DNA of 19,312 nucleotides from Actinomadura_C sp036008685 (GCA_036008685.1 DASYNF010000276.1:1-19312); one strand, 5' to 3'. Counted from the stretch's first letter, positions 7,669 to 13,991 are shown. Made by a program: numbers and translations. Notes: generated by a model from the letters alone, not told the origin.

Positions 7669-8673
7669 TCAGGCGGAATTGCGCACGATGAGTTCCGGGG
7701 TCAAGACGATATGGCGGTGCGGGTGGCCGGTGCCTTCGGTGGCCTCGGCGAGCGCCAGCTCGGCCGCGACGCGGCCGAGCTCCTGGCGGGGCTGGCGCAC
7801 CGTGGTCAGCGGCACCGCGGCGGAGGCCGCCAGCTCGATGTCGTCATAACCCACGACGGCGACCTCCTCGGGCACCTTGACCCCGCAGCGCAACAGTTCG
7901 TTGATCAACCCGATGGCGACCAGGTCGTTGACGCAGAACGCGGCGCAGGGCGTGGGGATCTCCTCGAGCAGCCGGCGGGCGGCGTCCTGACCGGCGGTCA
8001 CGGTCATGCCGTCCTGGACGAGCATGCGGAGATCTCCGGCCCCGGCACGGGCCATCGCGCGGATCGCCCCGACGTGCCGTTCGGCGCACGGCTCGGATTC
8101 CGCCGTCCCGGCCACGAAGGCGATGCGTTCGCGGCCGAGCCCGAGCAGGTGGCTCACCGCGATGTCCCCGCCCGCCATGTGATCCACCCGTGCCGAACAG
8201 ACGCCGGCCGGGTGGGCGCGACGGTCCAGCACGACGATCCCGACGCGCTGGTCGTGCAGCCATGCGATCTGGTCGGCCCCGAGCCCCACCGGGGTGATGA
8301 GCACCCCCGCCACGCCCTGCCCGGCGAGCATCTTCAGGGCCCGGCGCTCCTTTTCCTGCGACCCATTGCTCGTACACCAGATCAGGTCCGCGCCGACGCC
8401 GTTCATCGCGCTCTCGGCGCCCTGGGCGACGTCGGTGTAGTAGGGGTTGGCGACCTCCTGCATCACCACGCCGAAGGCCCGGCCCCGGACGGATGGGCCC
8501 TGGCGCAGCCGGCGTGCGGACTCGTTTCGTACGAAGTTGAGCTCGTCGATCGCTGAGAGGACCCGGGCACGGGTCTCTTCGGCCACGAGGTCTGGCCGGT
8601 TTAGGACATTCGAAACCGTCCCAACGGAAACTCCGGCACGCTTTGCGACCTCTCGGATGCTGGCTTGGGGCAA
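7669..8673 (-). CDS. LacI-family transcriptional repressor
   Basis: A 334-residue regulator with the standard plan. The N-terminal helix-turn-helix (residues 4-25, IREVAKRAGVSVGTVSNVLN) and hinge helix (ESARRLRQG, near 55) are followed by a periplasmic-binding-protein-like sensor domain (GVVMQEVANPYYTDVAQGAE, GVLITPVG, VGYDDIELAASAAVPLTTVRQP). Such proteins usually sense a sugar or sugar derivative and release an operator when it binds. It starts at a TTG four bases after AGGAG (complement of 8678-8682). No sugar transporter or catabolic gene lies nearby, so its inducer cannot be inferred. It probably controls itself and the divergent promoter at 8791-8819. The gene is a likely insertion relative to the mycobacterial order. 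Confidence 0.93.
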   Translation of the reverse strand: MPQASIREVAKRAGVSVGTVSNVLNRPDLVAEETRARVLSAIDELNFVRNESARRLRQGPSVRGRAFGVVMQEVANPYYTDVAQGAESAMNGVGADLIWCTSNGSQEKERRALKMLAGQGVAGVLITPVGLGADQIAWLHDQRVGIVVLDRRAHPAGVCSARVDHMAGGDIAVSHLLGLGRERIAFVAGTAESEPCAERHVGAIRAMARAGAGDLRMLVQDGMTVTAGQDAARRLLEEIPTPCAAFCVNDLVAIGLINELLRCGVKVPEEVAVVGYDDIELAASAAVPLTTVRQPRQELGRVAAELALAEATEGTGHPHRHIVLTPELIVRNSA

Positions 8674-8782
8674 CGTACTCCTAGCCGAATGTGGACGTGT
8701 TTTCGCAGGTCGGAGGCCACCCCCGGCAAGCCTGGAGCCAGTATGTAACTTTACAGAGTCTTATGCCCGCACATTGTTATCT

Positions 8783-8794
8783 TTGAGCGCTTGA
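8783..8794. promoter_or_regulatory. Possible LacI-type half-matched operator at the -35
   Basis: TTGAGCGCTTGA has a perfect AGCGCT centre and imperfect flanks. It overlaps the -35 (TTGACG) of the divergent + promoter and lies 110 bases ahead of the repressor gene. A repressor bound here would block that promoter. Weak on its own; supported only by the second site at 8840-8851. Confidence 0.3.
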
Positions 8795-8819
8795 CGGTCC
8801 GGATCCGGCCGCTTAGCGT
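8791..8819 (+). promoter_or_regulatory. Near-consensus promoter divergent from the LacI gene
   Basis: TTGACG (8791-8796), a 17-base spacer and TAGCGT (8814-8819) match the housekeeping actinobacterial promoter form very well. The start of transcription would be near 8826, reading rightward. The first supportable gene downstream is the HTH protein at 9185, leaving a leader of about 360 bases; otherwise the product is an unknown small RNA. Confidence 0.6.
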
Positions 8820-8839
8820 TCCGATCCGAAGCGTGGATT

Positions 8840-8851
8840 TGAAACGATTCA
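8840..8851. promoter_or_regulatory. Candidate LacI-family operator
   Basis: TGAAACGATTCA is a near-palindrome with central CG, the typical form of a LacI-family operator (five of six pairs match). It lies about 15 bases past the predicted transcription start of the divergent promoter, a good position for repression, and 167 bases from the repressor start. Confidence 0.45.
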
Positions 8852-9131
8852 CGATCACGGTCGGGGCGCGGACGTGAGGGGACGGGTGGAAGAGGCTGCA
8901 ACCATGATCCATCCGGGCCGTCATGCTCTCGCCCGTGACGTGGCCGGGACGCTTCCTCGTGCACCCGGGGTCGCATCGCCGCACGTCATGTCAACGTCCG
9001 GATCGTTACCCAGGGTTCCCCAAGGGCGTCTCGCCACCGGTTGCCCGGCCTACTCCGGCCACACCTCAACCTCACCGGCCGACTCTGGGATCGCCGAAGA
9101 ACCGCGCATCGATCTAGGCCTACTCGTGCCT

Positions 9132-9150
9132 ATGCAGCGGACGGCTGCAT
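9132..9150. promoter_or_regulatory. Perfect hairpin before the HTH gene
   Basis: ATGCAGC / GCTGCAT (7-bp stem, loop GGACG) ends 21 bases before the ribosome site of the small HTH gene. It could be an RNA structure in the leader, or an inverted-repeat operator for that regulator acting on itself. The rest of 8852-9131 shows no gene I can support. Confidence 0.35.
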
Positions 9151-9184
9151 CCCGCGGTCATCACCACGGACGAGGGAGGACGGA

Positions 9185-9415
9185 GTGGAACAGGCCACAC
9201 TTACACGCCGTGGCGCCGATGAGCCGCGTCTGGAGGAGGAGGAGATCAGACTGCTCGCCCAGATCGCCAGCGGTGTCACAGCGGATGTGGCGGCACGCAA
9301 GCTCGAGTTGAGCGCACGGACTCTGCGACGACGGCTGCGGACGATCTGCGATCACCTCGAGGTCAACACCCCCATCGAGGCTGTTGTCTGGGCGGCCCGG
9401 AGACAACTGATCTAG
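9185..9415 (+). CDS. Small stand-alone LuxR-type HTH regulator
   Basis: A 76-residue protein consisting of little more than a LuxR C-terminal (GerE-like) four-helix DNA-binding domain. EEEIRLLAQIASGVTADVAA and LSARTLRRRLRTICDHLEV align with the scaffold and recognition helices, and the end (IEAVVWAARRQL) fits the usual last helix. There is no receiver or sensor domain. The GTG start is chosen because GAGGGAGGA (9172-9180) sits just before it; the open frame runs further upstream to 9041, but that part looks random. Its position beside the hydrolase gene gives no firm target. It may depend on the promoter at 8791-8819 or on one closer in. Confidence 0.75.
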   Translation: MEQATLTRRGADEPRLEEEEIRLLAQIASGVTADVAARKLELSARTLRRRLRTICDHLEVNTPIEAVVWAARRQLI

Positions 9416-9510
9416 GCCTCGGCCGCCGATCCGGGCTTTCGGGGCATCGACGCGGACGTTGGAGTAGATCCGCTGGGGCGGTCCGCTGAGGTGCTTCGCA
9501 CAAGGCTTTC

Positions 9511-9615
9511 ACGGTGAGGCGCTCCGAGCCGAGGTGCCTCAGGCCGAGGTGCCTCGCGCCGAGGCGCCTTGTCGTGCGGCGGTTCGCCCTCGGGTGGCTC
9601 GCGGTGAGGAGGCTC
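9511..9615. repeat. 15-bp tandem repeat array, about seven units
   Basis: Units of exactly 15 bases, best at 9526-9540 (GAGCCGAGGTGCCTC), 9541-9555 (AGGCCGAGGTGCCTC) and 9556-9570 (GCGCCGAGGCGCCTT), degenerating to either side as far as 9601-9615. Each good unit holds an inner palindrome GAGGYGCCTC. It lies between the HTH gene and the end of the hydrolase gene, outside any gene I support. On the - strand it reads as a Pro/Arg pentapeptide repeat, but that frame contains the hydrolase terminator. A further small hairpin, CTCCCC/GGGGAG, follows at 9613-9627. Confidence 0.7.
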
Positions 9616-9652
9616 CCCCGCGGGGAGGTGAGCTGAGGCCGTGGGCATGCGA

Positions 9653-9682
9653 AGGGCCGGCCTCTGGCGGGAGACCGGCCCT
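9653..9682 (-). terminator. Terminator of the NlpC/P60 gene
   Basis: AGGGCCGG (9653-9660) pairs with CCGGCCCT (9675-9682), extended inward by TCT/AGA past a two-base bulge. It is 65 bases beyond the hydrolase stop. A second hairpin, GGCGCC/GGCGCC at 9700-9718, lies closer to the gene. Either or both should end the leftward transcript. Confidence 0.7.
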
Positions 9683-9746
9683 GTTGCCCGAACCGTCTTG
9701 GCGCCGCTGACGGGCGCCGTCCAGCTCATGGGTGTCGTCTATACGA

Positions 9747-10781
9747 CTATGCGACCCGCACTCCTCCGGCGAACGGCCGGTTGCCCATCGGCGCGATCTT
9801 GACCACGTCACCGGTCTGGGGCGCGTGGATCATCTTTCCGCCACCCACGTACATCCCCATGTGGTGGAGGTCGGAGTAGAAGAACACCAGGTCGCCGGGC
9901 TGGAGCTGGCTCCGTGAGACGTGGGTGCCCGCGTTCCACTGGCTGCCGGTGTAGTGCGGCAGGTTGATGCCGACCTGCCCGTAGGCCCACATCGTCAGCC
10001 CGGAACAGTCGAAGGTCGTCGGTCCGGCCGCTCCCCAGACGTACGGACGCCCCAGCTTGCTCATCGCCATGCGCAGAGCCTGAGCGCCCCTGCCGCTGCC
10101 GCTCACCGGCAGGCCGGCGAGCGAGCCAGGGGACTTGTCGAGGAGCTTGGTCCGGACCTTGTCGTAGAGGGACTGGGCCTTCTTTTTCTTCTGGTCGATC
10201 TCGGACTTCAGCGACTGCGCCTGGGTGGCGCGGTCCTGAGCCGCCTTACGCGCTCGCTGCGCGGCCTGCATGGCCTGCAGGAGCTGCTGGACCTCCGTGC
10301 CGCCCTGGGCGGCGAAAAAATGGAGTGTGGCCGCCTGGTCGAGCATGGCCTGGGGGTTCTGCGCCGTCGCGAGGGCGACGCTGTTGTCCACGCCACCGTT
10401 CATGTAGCTGTCCGCCGCGAGGCGTCCGACCCTGCCTTGGACCTCCCGCAGGGCCACCTCCTGGCGGCGTGCGTTGTCCGCGGCGACCTTGGCGGCCCGC
10501 TGTGACTGCTGGTAACGGACCTTGAGCCCGTTGTACTCCTCGGAGAGCTGCTCGAGTTGGCTGCCGAGCTTCTGTGCCTCCGCCTTGAGCTCCTTGACGG
10601 TCGGCTCGGGCTTGGCCGCACCGACGCCGCTGGGAAGGGTCAGGGAGATCATGAAAAAGGTGCCGGTGATGGCGGCCATCCGGCTCCGGAGGCGCCCAGA
10701 CCCTCTATGACGAGGGGTGGGAACATCCGATCGGGATGCGCACTGACCGGCATGCACGCGTTGAAGGCGCGCTCGCTCCAC
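9747..10781 (-). CDS. Secreted NlpC/P60 peptidoglycan endopeptidase
   Basis: A 344-residue cell-wall hydrolase expected to cut peptide stems of peptidoglycan outside the membrane. Order: basic N-terminus (RLRSR near 30-34), hydrophobic signal (about 35-50), likely cleavage after VGA near residue 55, a long coiled coil (about 62-120, and a Gln/Arg/Lys-rich second part to about 215), then the NlpC/P60 domain. Catalytic residues are visible: Cys259 in FDCSG, His307 in HHMGMYVG and His319 in MIHAP. The overall plan resembles mycobacterial RipA/RipC. The GTG start follows GAGGAGAGGAG with ideal spacing; a later ATG at 10679 also has GGAG ahead but would lose the basic region. A c-di-AMP riboswitch fills its leader, so wall cutting is tied to that second messenger. 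Confidence 0.92.
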   Translation of the reverse strand: MERARLQRVHAGQCASRSDVPTPRHRGSGRLRSRMAAITGTFFMISLTLPSGVGAAKPEPTVKELKAEAQKLGSQLEQLSEEYNGLKVRYQQSQRAAKVAADNARRQEVALREVQGRVGRLAADSYMNGGVDNSVALATAQNPQAMLDQAATLHFFAAQGGTEVQQLLQAMQAAQRARKAAQDRATQAQSLKSEIDQKKKKAQSLYDKVRTKLLDKSPGSLAGLPVSGSGRGAQALRMAMSKLGRPYVWGAAGPTTFDCSGLTMWAYGQVGINLPHYTGSQWNAGTHVSRSQLQPGDLVFFYSDLHHMGMYVGGGKMIHAPQTGDVVKIAPMGNRPFAGGVRVA

Positions 10782-10799
10782 TAAGACTCCTCTCCTCAG

Positions 10800-10933
10800 C
10801 CGCCTACCGGGTTAGCTGACGGGTTCGGGCCGGAGCAGCCCTACCACACACGCGCGTGCGCGAGGCGGATTCACCCCACTGAAGATGGGTCCCCGGCTCT
10901 CGGGGCGCTGTCGCGTCCCCGTGGACTCGGCGG
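10800..10933 (-). promoter_or_regulatory. c-di-AMP riboswitch (ydaO/yuaA class)
   Basis: Read on the - strand, the leader of the hydrolase gene has the conserved blocks of this class in order. First is the 5' P1 strand CCGCCGAG (complement of 10926-10933), then GGGGTGAATCC (complement of 10867-10877), GGTAGGG (10839-10845), and the strongly conserved 3' end CCGAACCCGTCAGCTAACC...GGTAGGCGG (10828 to 10800). The closing GGCGG pairs with the 5' CCGCC. The ribosome site GAGGAGAGGAG begins only a few bases after P1, so ligand folding could act on translation or on readthrough. Known: this class binds c-di-AMP, usually switches genes off, and often precedes wall hydrolases in actinobacteria. Confidence 0.9.
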
Positions 10934-10972
10934 GTCTGCGGCCACTTATGTGGCTGCTGATGACAGCGATGG

Positions 10973-11001
10973 AGATTAACGGAGTCTGGAGCCAATGCCA
11001 A
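10973..11001 (-). promoter_or_regulatory. Promoter of the riboswitch-hydrolase transcript
   Basis: On the - strand, TTGGCA (complement of 10996-11001), a 17-base spacer and TAATCT (complement of 10973-10978) form a good housekeeping promoter. Transcription would begin near 10966, about 30 bases before the riboswitch, giving a leader of about 185 bases. A small hairpin GCCAC/GTGGC (10941-10954) lies between them. Confidence 0.6.
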
Positions 11002-11180
11002 CCGGAACATGCGAAATCGCAGGACGTGTCGCTTAGCTGATCAGCGGATTCGGTCCCCAACGCGATCTTCGATGTGAACTTCATCACCTTTGCGATGGCG
11101 AATCGACCCGCTTCCCGGGTTCGCGCCCGCCCACCACGGCCGGAGCGACGGTCTGTGTCCGGCCGATCGCCACGAGGCAC

Positions 11181-11186
11181 TAGCCT
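11181..11186 (+). promoter_or_regulatory. Likely leaderless promoter -10 for argA
   Basis: TAGCCT ends nine bases before the GTG at 11196 and there is no ribosome site, which suggests a leaderless or near-leaderless transcript like that of lysS. The -35 region is not recognisable. I saw no clear arginine-repressor box in 11002-11180. Confidence 0.45.
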
Positions 11187-11195
11187 CACCTGCTT

Positions 11196-11708
11196 GTGGA
11201 AGTCACGATCAGGCGGGCGCGAACCACTGACGTTCAGGCGATCAGCCGGCTCGTGAATCTGTACGCGGGTTACGGACGTCGCATGCTCAGGAAGAGCACT
11301 GTGACGCTCTTCGAGGACGTACAGGAGTTCTGGGTGGCCGACGACCCCGAACGCGGCGTGATCGGCTGTGGTGCCCTGCACGTGATGTGGAAAGACCTCG
11401 CCGAGGTGCGCTCGGTGGCCGTCGATCCGGATTGTGGCGGCCGGGGGATCGGGCACCGTATCGTGAGCCGGCTCCTTGAAACCGCCGGCGAACTCGGCGT
11501 GCGCCGGGTGTTCTGCCTCACCTTCCAGGTGGAGTTCTTCGCGCGCCATGGTTTCCGTCAGATCCAGGGGACCCCGGTTTCCCCTGAGGTCTATGAGGAG
11601 CTCCTTCGGTCTTATGACGAAGGCGTGGCGGAGTTTCTCGACCTTGACCGGGTCAAGCCGAATACTTTGGGCAATACCCGGATGCTGCTCCGCTTGGAGG
11701 ATGGATGA
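11196..11708 (+). CDS. argA: Amino-acid N-acetyltransferase (short actinobacterial N-acetylglutamate synthase)
   Basis: A 170-residue single-domain GNAT enzyme. It closely follows what I recall of M. tuberculosis Rv2747, the short ArgA that acetylates glutamate (or glutamine) to begin arginine synthesis. Shared stretches include VTLFEDVQEFWVAD, GCGALHVMWKDLAEVRSVAV, FFARHGF and the ending SYDEGVAEFLDLDRVKPNTL. The acetyl-CoA loop GGRGIG is at residues 81-86. It lacks the kinase-like domain of E. coli ArgA. The GTG start begins the fold directly (VTIRRARTTDVQAI). Its stop overlaps the start of an RDD membrane protein, so the three rightward genes form an operon. No other arginine gene is in view. 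Confidence 0.85.
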   Translation: MEVTIRRARTTDVQAISRLVNLYAGYGRRMLRKSTVTLFEDVQEFWVADDPERGVIGCGALHVMWKDLAEVRSVAVDPDCGGRGIGHRIVSRLLETAGELGVRRVFCLTFQVEFFARHGFRQIQGTPVSPEVYEELLRSYDEGVAEFLDLDRVKPNTLGNTRMLLRLEDG

Positions 11709-12481
11709 TGAACGAACACCCTTATGGCGGGCGGCCGTACGCGCCGCGGGAACCCGGCCGGCCGTCTTATGCGCGGGCCTCCCGTGATCAGCCTTCCTAC
11801 GGCGGGGGGCAGCAGCAGTACGGACAGCGGCAGTACGGGCAACAGCAGTACGGACAGCAGCAGTACGGGCCGGAGTCCTACGACCCGCCGGGCTCTCGTG
11901 GGTCCTATGCGGATGAGCCCTCGCCCGCGGAGGATCTGCCGCTCGCGCCCATTCTCCGCAGGGCCGGGGCGCGTGTGATGGACAACGTGCTCGTGGCCGT
12001 CTTCGGATTCGCGGTCATTCTTCCGATCGCGATCGGGGCCATGGGCCTCGACGACGCGGGCAGCAAGACCAAGGAGCAGGGCGGGATCTGGACCTGGCCG
12101 ATCATCTTCGTCCTGTTCGTGGTCCTCTCCCTTCTCCCGTTCCTCTACGAGGCGATCCAGCTCTCGCTGTGGGGACAGACCATCGGCAAACGCTGGTTCG
12201 GCCTCCGGGTCGTGAAAGTGGATCCCGCGGGAGACCCGCTGGACACCGTCACGGGGGTGTGGCGGCCGGCGATCAACCAGGTCGGCTACCAATTGGGGTT
12301 CTTCTTCTTCCTCATCCTGGCCGTCAAGGTGTTCGACTTCGCCGCCTACGGGGTGCTGCTCGTCTCGATCGGCACCCTTGTGGCCTACCTGTGGGCCATC
12401 TGGGATGAGCCGTTGCACCAGTCCGTGCACGACCGGTTCGCCGGCACGGTCGTGATCGACGACCGCGTCGAGTGGGAATAG
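11705..12481 (+). CDS. RDD-family membrane protein with QQQYG-repeat N-terminus
   Basis: A 258-residue protein. Residues 1-75 are a disordered Gly/Tyr/Gln/Pro-rich tail containing four QQQYG-type units (36-55). The membrane domain begins with the RDD signature (R85, R86, R90, D93 in RRAGARVMD), with hydrophobic segments near 94-114, 131-151, 196-210 and 213-233. The conserved loop LWGQTIGKRWFGLRVV and the closing HDRFAGTVVI are typical of the family. The function of RDD proteins is mostly unknown; some are linked to ion transport. It overlaps argA by four bases. GGAGG at 11696-11700 better suits the second ATG at 11708, so the first Met may be dropped. Confidence 0.88.
   Translation: MMNEHPYGGRPYAPREPGRPSYARASRDQPSYGGGQQQYGQRQYGQQQYGQQQYGPESYDPPGSRGSYADEPSPAEDLPLAPILRRAGARVMDNVLVAVFGFAVILPIAIGAMGLDDAGSKTKEQGGIWTWPIIFVLFVVLSLLPFLYEAIQLSLWGQTIGKRWFGLRVVKVDPAGDPLDTVTGVWRPAINQVGYQLGFFFFLILAVKVFDFAAYGVLLVSIGTLVAYLWAIWDEPLHQSVHDRFAGTVVIDDRVEWE
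11810..11869 (+). repeat. Four 15-bp tandem units coding QQQYG
   Basis: Units at 11810, 11825, 11840 and 11855, each reading Q-(Q/R)-Q-Y-G inside the RDD protein tail. Differences between units are few (CAG/CAA, GGA/GGG, one CGG), so the array looks young or maintained and may vary in copy number between strains. A low-complexity Gln/Tyr segment facing the cytoplasm is expected. Confidence 0.85.
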
Positions 12482-13017
12482 ACCCGCCCGTCACCGCGCC
12501 CGCTTCCCCGGCCGAGGGCGAAGCGGCCGAACCGGGGCAGCGGGTCGTGGCCCGCATCATCGACACCCTCGTGGTCGGCGTGCCCGTGGCCCTGATCACA
12601 ACTGCCGCCGTGCCCCGGGCGAACGCCCAGCCACTGGCCACCGTGGCGGTGGGCGCGCTCCTGCTGCTGTACGAGTTCGTACAGCTCGCGCTGTGGGGCC
12701 GCACGCTCGGTAAGCGCCTCATGGGGATCGCCGTCCTCGCCGCGGGCCCGGACGGGAACGATGACGCGCAGGCGGGTGGGGCCCGGAACGGCGGTGCCCG
12801 CACCGCCCGTGCCGGGGCCGGCGGCCCGGGTCTCGGGAGGTCCCTGCTCCGGTCGGCGCTCTATGCCCTCCCGATCGTGGCGCGGCCCGTACCGATACTC
12901 GGAGTGATCGCCGATATCCTGTGGGTCGCCAACGCGGTCCTGCTGGTCGGGGGGCCGGGACGGCAGGTGCTCTCTGACCGCATCGCCCGTACGTCCGTTG
13001 TCCGGACGGGCGCCTAA
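12472..13017 (+). CDS. Second RDD-family membrane protein
   Basis: A 181-residue relative of the gene before it, overlapping it by ten bases and so likely coupled in translation. RDD signature: R24, R28 and D31 in QRVVARIID. LLYEFVQLALWGRTLGKR parallels FLYEAIQLSLWGQTIGKR of the first protein, and the end (SDRIARTSVV) matches its HDRFAGTVV. Hydrophobic segments lie near 31-47, 54-73 and 128-160, with an Ala/Gly/Arg-rich loop at 91-121. The GTG start at 12472 has no good ribosome site, but no other start fits before the RDD motif. A tandem duplication followed by divergence is likely. A hairpin CGTCCG/CGGACG (12992-13008) in its last codons may help end the operon. Confidence 0.8.
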   Translation: MGIDPPVTAPASPAEGEAAEPGQRVVARIIDTLVVGVPVALITTAAVPRANAQPLATVAVGALLLLYEFVQLALWGRTLGKRLMGIAVLAAGPDGNDDAQAGGARNGGARTARAGAGGPGLGRSLLRSALYALPIVARPVPILGVIADILWVANAVLLVGGPGRQVLSDRIARTSVVRTGA

Positions 13018-13433
13018 GCCCCCGTACGCCGGGGCGAATTCGGATCCCATGGACCATGATGGGTGCCGCTTTAGGGACCCTTGGACCCTGTATTTTCTGC
13101 CGACCCGCCGGAGCGATTGGGCGTTGCCGCACGCGCTCCCGCACGGCGGCGCCGGGCGTGGAGGCGGCCAAGGGCGGACGTGAAATCGCGTGCCCGCTAG
13201 TGATCTACAGGAGCTGGTTCTACGGAGGCACCGGACAATTCACGACGAGTGCCCCCACCGTGGACCGTGTCTTCTGTATCTTGGCCTTCTCATGGCCCCA
13301 GGGCGCATGAGCTGGAAGGCGTATGCCCCGTGACATGGGGGAGAACAGGTCCGCAGGCCAGTAAGGCTGGTTCGTTGGTCTGATTACGGTGCGTTACCGG
13401 CCTTCGATGGAAACTCCGTACGGGGCCCCTGAA
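13018..13433. other. Gene-free stretch between RDD operon and lsr2
   Basis: About 415 bases with no supportable gene on either strand. Open frames here (for example 13056-13310) have poor codon character and no ribosome site. A weak hairpin CCCC/GGGG at 13020-13034 follows the RDD stop. The GC content falls somewhat towards the lsr2 promoter. Confidence 0.5.
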
Positions 13434-13463
13434 TTGTCATCCGCAAGCGCAGAGGTATATCTT
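13434..13463 (+). promoter_or_regulatory. Promoter of lsr2
   Basis: TTGTCA (13434-13439) followed after 16-18 bases by the A/T-rich TATATCTT (13456-13463), either TATATC or TATCTT serving as -10. Transcription would begin near 13469, about 38 bases before the start codon. TTGACA at 13463-13468 looks like a -35 but lacks a -10. The A/T-rich block could also be a self-binding site for Lsr2. Confidence 0.5.
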
Positions 13464-13506
13464 TGACAAGCGAATGAAGTTTGCTCCGGCGGAAAGGTCT
13501 GTCCCC

Positions 13507-13827
13507 ATGGCACAGAAGGTTCAAGTGCTTCTCGTCGACGACCTCGACGGTGGCGAGGCGGACGAGACCGTGTCGTTCTCGCTTGATGGCGCCACCTTTG
13601 AGATCGATCTGAGTGGCTCCAACGCAAAGAGGCTGCGGGATTCACTGCAGCCGTTCGTGGATCACGCACGGAAGGCGGGCGCCGGTCGGCGTCGCCGCAC
13701 CCGTGGTGCTTCCAGTCGTGAGCGCAGCGCGGATATCCGCGCGTGGGCCAAGTCACGCGGCATCAAGGTCAACGAGCGTGGTCGTATCCCGGCATCGGTC
13801 GTGGAACAGTACGAGGCCGCTCACTGA
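13507..13827 (+). CDS. lsr2: Lsr2 nucleoid-associated xenogeneic silencer
   Basis: A 106-residue DNA-bridging protein that coats A/T-rich, often foreign DNA and silences it (functional counterpart of H-NS). The N-terminal dimer domain (MAQKVQVLLVDDLDGG, then a beta/alpha segment to about 60) is joined by a basic linker (GRRRRTRG) to the C-terminal DNA-binding domain. There the minor-groove hook RGR is intact in NERGRIP. The frame is open back to 13474, but the ATG at 13507 gives the family start and has GGAAAGG nine bases ahead. Monocistronic, between its own promoter and a strong terminator. Its place before clpC is conserved in mycobacteria and streptomycetes. Confidence 0.95.
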   Translation: MAQKVQVLLVDDLDGGEADETVSFSLDGATFEIDLSGSNAKRLRDSLQPFVDHARKAGAGRRRRTRGASSRERSADIRAWAKSRGIKVNERGRIPASVVEQYEAAH

Positions 13828-13843
13828 CAACTTGACGGCCACG

Positions 13844-13881
13844 GAACGGCCCGCCACCTAGGACAGGGAGGCGGGCCGTTC
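13844..13881 (+). terminator. Terminator after lsr2
   Basis: GAACGGCCCGCC (13844-13855) pairs perfectly with GGCGGGCCGTTC (13870-13881), a 12-bp stem with a 14-base loop, 16 bases after the lsr2 stop. No T-run, as usual in this group. Confidence 0.85.
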
Positions 13882-13977
13882 GCTTGCGGTGGCTTGTGCC
13901 GAGGTGTCCACGGAGTCGTCCGCTTTCACTGGCGCGGTCCTGTGCATCCCCTGACGCGGCTGATCCGGTAAAGCGCC

Positions 13978-13991
13978 GTTCGCTTGGGGCG
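13978..13991. promoter_or_regulatory. Candidate ClgR activator box before clpC
   Basis: GTTCGC-TTGGG-GCG fits the CGC-N5-GCG core that I recall for ClgR, the activator of clp genes in Streptomyces and Corynebacterium. The outer part of the right half is not conserved. It is 173 bases before the clpC start and upstream of both candidate promoters, a suitable place for an activator. Confidence 0.4.

Noticed and set aside
8874..9311. A 145-residue + strand frame upstream of the HTH gene.
   Set aside because: No ribosome site, no motif, random-looking composition, and it overlaps the better-supported HTH gene in another frame.
9111..9419. An exact 11-base direct repeat GATCTAGGCCT (9111-9121 and 9409-9419) flanking the HTH gene, as if a target duplication.
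   Set aside because: Exact 11-base matches are expected dozens of times in 19 kb. The gene is not a mobile element and no inverted ends are present.
9412..9729. A - strand frame with Pro-rich pentapeptide repeats (EAPRP, EAPRL, GAPHR).
   Set aside because: It includes the hydrolase terminator hairpins and has no ribosome site. The repeat pattern follows simply from the 15-bp DNA array.
13056..13310. An 84-residue + strand frame before lsr2 with a CIFC motif.
   Set aside because: Poor third-position bias, no ribosome site and no recognisable family. A single CxxC is not enough.
13320..13400. A tRNA-like stretch around GGCTGGTTCGTTGGTC.
   Set aside because: No acceptor stem or anticodon arm could be paired, so it is not a tRNA.
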